Program-made: the position numbers and the translations under genes
The notes under the pieces: model-generated
Seen by the model: only the letters and a program-made list of their open reading frames with translations
Told to the model about the DNA's origin: nothing
Database searches by the model: none
Part shown: positions 23,289-24,718 of the stretch, one piece after another
How the letters are laid out: each line of letters starts with the position of its first letter
Numbering within the stretch: the first letter of the stretch is position 1
DNA from: a bacterium
GTDB lineage: Bacteria; Chloroflexota; Dormibacteria; UBA8260; Bog-877
NCBI GenBank assembly: GCA_021817025.1
Contig: JAKAWF010000017.1
Location: 1-24,718 of the forward strand
Length of the DNA stretch: 24,718 nucleotides
Direction: 5' to 3'

Positions 23289-24491
23289 TCAGGGATCGAT
23301 GAGACGCCACCACAGGCTCGGGGCCGGGAGCGGGGACGCCAGGCGCAGCGCCACCCGCCCCACCTCTCCCTGGGGAGAGAGGATCGCGATCTCGGCCACC
23401 TCGGCGCCGCTCCTGAGCGCGGGCCGGAGATGGCGGCGGGTCAGCCGGAGGCGGACGACCAGCCCCGGCCACCCCACCATGCGGAGCGCGGGCTGGGCCA
23501 GAAGGCGGACCGGGCGGTGCCACCCAGAGACCAGGCGCAGGAGTGCCGAGCCGGGAACCAGGCTGGCCAGGGTGAGGCGCGGCCAGATCGATTGCAACAT
23601 CTGCACCGCGGCGGCCTCGGCGGTGCGGATGGCGGATATCGGACCCCCGGGCGCACCGAGGACGGCGGCCAGCGCGACCACGCTCCTACCGCCGACCCTA
23701 TCCCGGGCCGCGGCGACAAAGCATCCACCCGCCTTCGCAGTCCACCCCGTCTTCAGCCCCACCACCCCAGCCTGTCCCAGCACGAAGTCGTAGTTGTGGA
23801 CCACCCCGGCCACCGGCAGGGTGGCCGAGGCCATATCGGCAACTTGGGCCAGCACCGGCTCCGCCATCACCGCGGCGGCCAGCCTCAGCAGGTCGGTGGC
23901 GGTGCTGGAGCTGCTCGGGTCCAGCCCGCTGCTGTCCCCGAACCGGGTGTGGCCCATCCCCAGAGCCCGGGCCTCCCGGTTCATCCGCACCACGAAGGCT
24001 GCCACCGAGCCCGCGTCCCAGTCCGCCAGGACCCGGGCCAGGTTGTCGGCGGACGGCAGCAGCAACCCCTCCAGCAGCTGGAGCTCGGTGAGCGCCTCCC
24101 CCGCCCTCACGGCCACCACCGAGTCCCCCGCCGCCAGCTCGGCGGTGTAGAGCGCTTGGTCCGTGGCGGTGAGCTGGACCTCCGGACCGGCCTGGCCCAC
24201 CGCCAGGGGGTGGTCGCGGACCACCAGCAGCGCGGTCATGAGCTTGGTCACGCTGGCGATCGGCACCGGGGTCTGGTCTCCCGCGCTCCCCACCAGCCCG
24301 ACTCCCTCCAGGCCCAGGGCCGACTGGCCGAACGCGGGCCAGTCGGGGACCAGCGGGGCGCCCGCGAAGACGTAGCGGGGGGGCACGGCGGCCTGGAGTC
24401 GGAGAGCCGGCAAGGGGCGGAGCATCTGGACCCCGGTGTAGGCGGCCACCACCGCCAGCGCCCCCAGGGTCAGAAGCAGCCGGCGCCTCAA
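23289..24491 (-). CDS. D-alanyl-D-alanine carboxypeptidase (penicillin-binding protein, S11)
   Basis: Low-molecular-weight penicillin-binding protein expected to trim D-Ala from peptidoglycan stem peptides outside the membrane. 400 residues. An N-terminal hydrophobic segment (about 5-19) could be a signal anchor. The active-site motifs are Ser80-x-x-Lys83 in ASVTKLMT, Ser147-Ala-Asp149 in LLPSADN where most enzymes have Ser-x-Asn, and Lys247-Thr-Gly in GLKTGWT. The C-terminal 90 residues are Arg/Leu-rich and resemble a PBP5-type accessory domain only loosely. The start is TTG at 24491, which overlaps the upstream gene's stop. ATG at residue 23 would lose the membrane segment. The Bacillus recA region also has a penicillin-binding protein gene (pbpX). 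Confidence 0.9.
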   Translation of the reverse strand: MRRRLLLTLGALAVVAAYTGVQMLRPLPALRLQAAVPPRYVFAGAPLVPDWPAFGQSALGLEGVGLVGSAGDQTPVPIASVTKLMTALLVVRDHPLAVGQAGPEVQLTATDQALYTAELAAGDSVVAVRAGEALTELQLLEGLLLPSADNLARVLADWDAGSVAAFVVRMNREARALGMGHTRFGDSSGLDPSSSSTATDLLRLAAAVMAEPVLAQVADMASATLPVAGVVHNYDFVLGQAGVVGLKTGWTAKAGGCFVAAARDRVGGRSVVALAAVLGAPGGPISAIRTAEAAAVQMLQSIWPRLTLASLVPGSALLRLVSGWHRPVRLLAQPALRMVGWPGLVVRLRLTRRHLRPALRSGAEVAEIAILSPQGEVGRVALRLASPLPAPSLWWRLIDP

Positions 24492-24718
24492 CTATCCGCC
24501 AGCGTCACCACTGGCACCACCGCTGCGGGATCGCCTCCGGCGGCGCGCCACTCCTCCTCCGCCAGCGCCGCGAGGCGGCGGCCCAGCGCCGCCAGCTCGC
24601 GGGGGCCGGCGGCCGGCGCCGGCAGCAGCTGGCGCCAGCGCCGGTGGTCTCCCCGCAGTGGCACCCTGACGCCCCCCGTGACCAGGTAGGGGCCTCCGGT
24701 CCAGGAGCGAGATCGGAA
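24488..24718 (-). CDS. Unknown protein, C-terminal fragment (runs off right edge)
   Basis: About 76 C-terminal residues, ending LAEEEWRAAGGDPAAVVPVVTLADS before TGA. I do not recognise the family. The fragment is rich in Ala, Arg and Leu with no clear motif. The stop overlaps the TTG start of the carboxypeptidase gene (TTGA), so the two are probably translated together and this is likely a real gene. Confidence 0.55.
   Translation of the reverse strand, partial: FRSRSWTGGPYLVTGGVRVPLRGDHRRWRQLLPAPAAGPRELAALGRRLAALAEEEWRAAGGDPAAVVPVVTLADS

Noticed and set aside
1..24718. CRISPR arrays, tRNA or rRNA genes, prophage or defence genes
   Set aside because: No regularly spaced repeats, cloverleaf-like sequence, rRNA core or phage/defence proteins were recognised by eye; a covariance-model scan was not possible.

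Overview
The window is bacterial, very GC-rich, and mostly a dense housekeeping segment transcribed on the minus strand. In transcription order (right to left) it reads: unknown protein fragment, D-Ala-D-Ala carboxypeptidase, ftsK, yajQ, cinA C-terminal domain, recA, rny, HD-GYP phosphodiesterase, MFS exporter, spoVS, miaB, mutS, mutL, miaA, hflX. lexA converges on hflX from the other side. This order (cinA-recA-rny-spoVS-miaB-mutS-mutL-miaA-hflX, lexA nearby) resembles the Firmicutes/Terrabacteria arrangement. GC content, Gram-positive-type SOS boxes, RNase Y, SpoVS, and MutS/MutL (usually absent from Actinobacteria) suggest a high-GC Chloroflexota or Dormibacterota-like organism. That placement is inference, not a demonstrated identification.

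Left end (1-2831, minus strand): a CUT2-type sugar ABC transporter. It has a XylF-like lipoprotein, a single-domain ATPase, and the start of a permease that runs off the edge. A near-consensus promoter with a palindromic operator candidate in its spacer lies upstream. A 13-bp-stem hairpin separates the binding-protein gene from the ATPase gene.

Next (2826-4729): an intact IS1634-like insertion sequence with one DDE transposase. Its promoter is so close to the GTG start that the mRNA should be leaderless. The right end lies only about 30 bp upstream of the lexA SOS-box cluster.

Middle (4759-13622): lexA, then the opposing hflX-miaA-mutL-mutS-miaB-spoVS block. mutS/mutL, mutL/miaA and miaA/hflX are each joined by a 4-nt ATGA overlap. 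hfq, which often sits between miaA and hflX, is absent there. lexA and hflX overlap tail to tail by 20 bp.

Right half (13699-24718): an MFS exporter with a structured leader and a membrane-bound HD-GYP protein sit between spoVS and rny, where ymdB lies in Bacillus. recA carries its own SOS box. lexA, recA and the mismatch-repair genes make this a DNA-repair neighbourhood. rny, miaA, miaB and hflX serve RNA decay, tRNA modification and ribosome function. ftsK and the carboxypeptidase serve division and the cell wall. I found no CRISPR array, tRNA, rRNA, phage or clear defence system.
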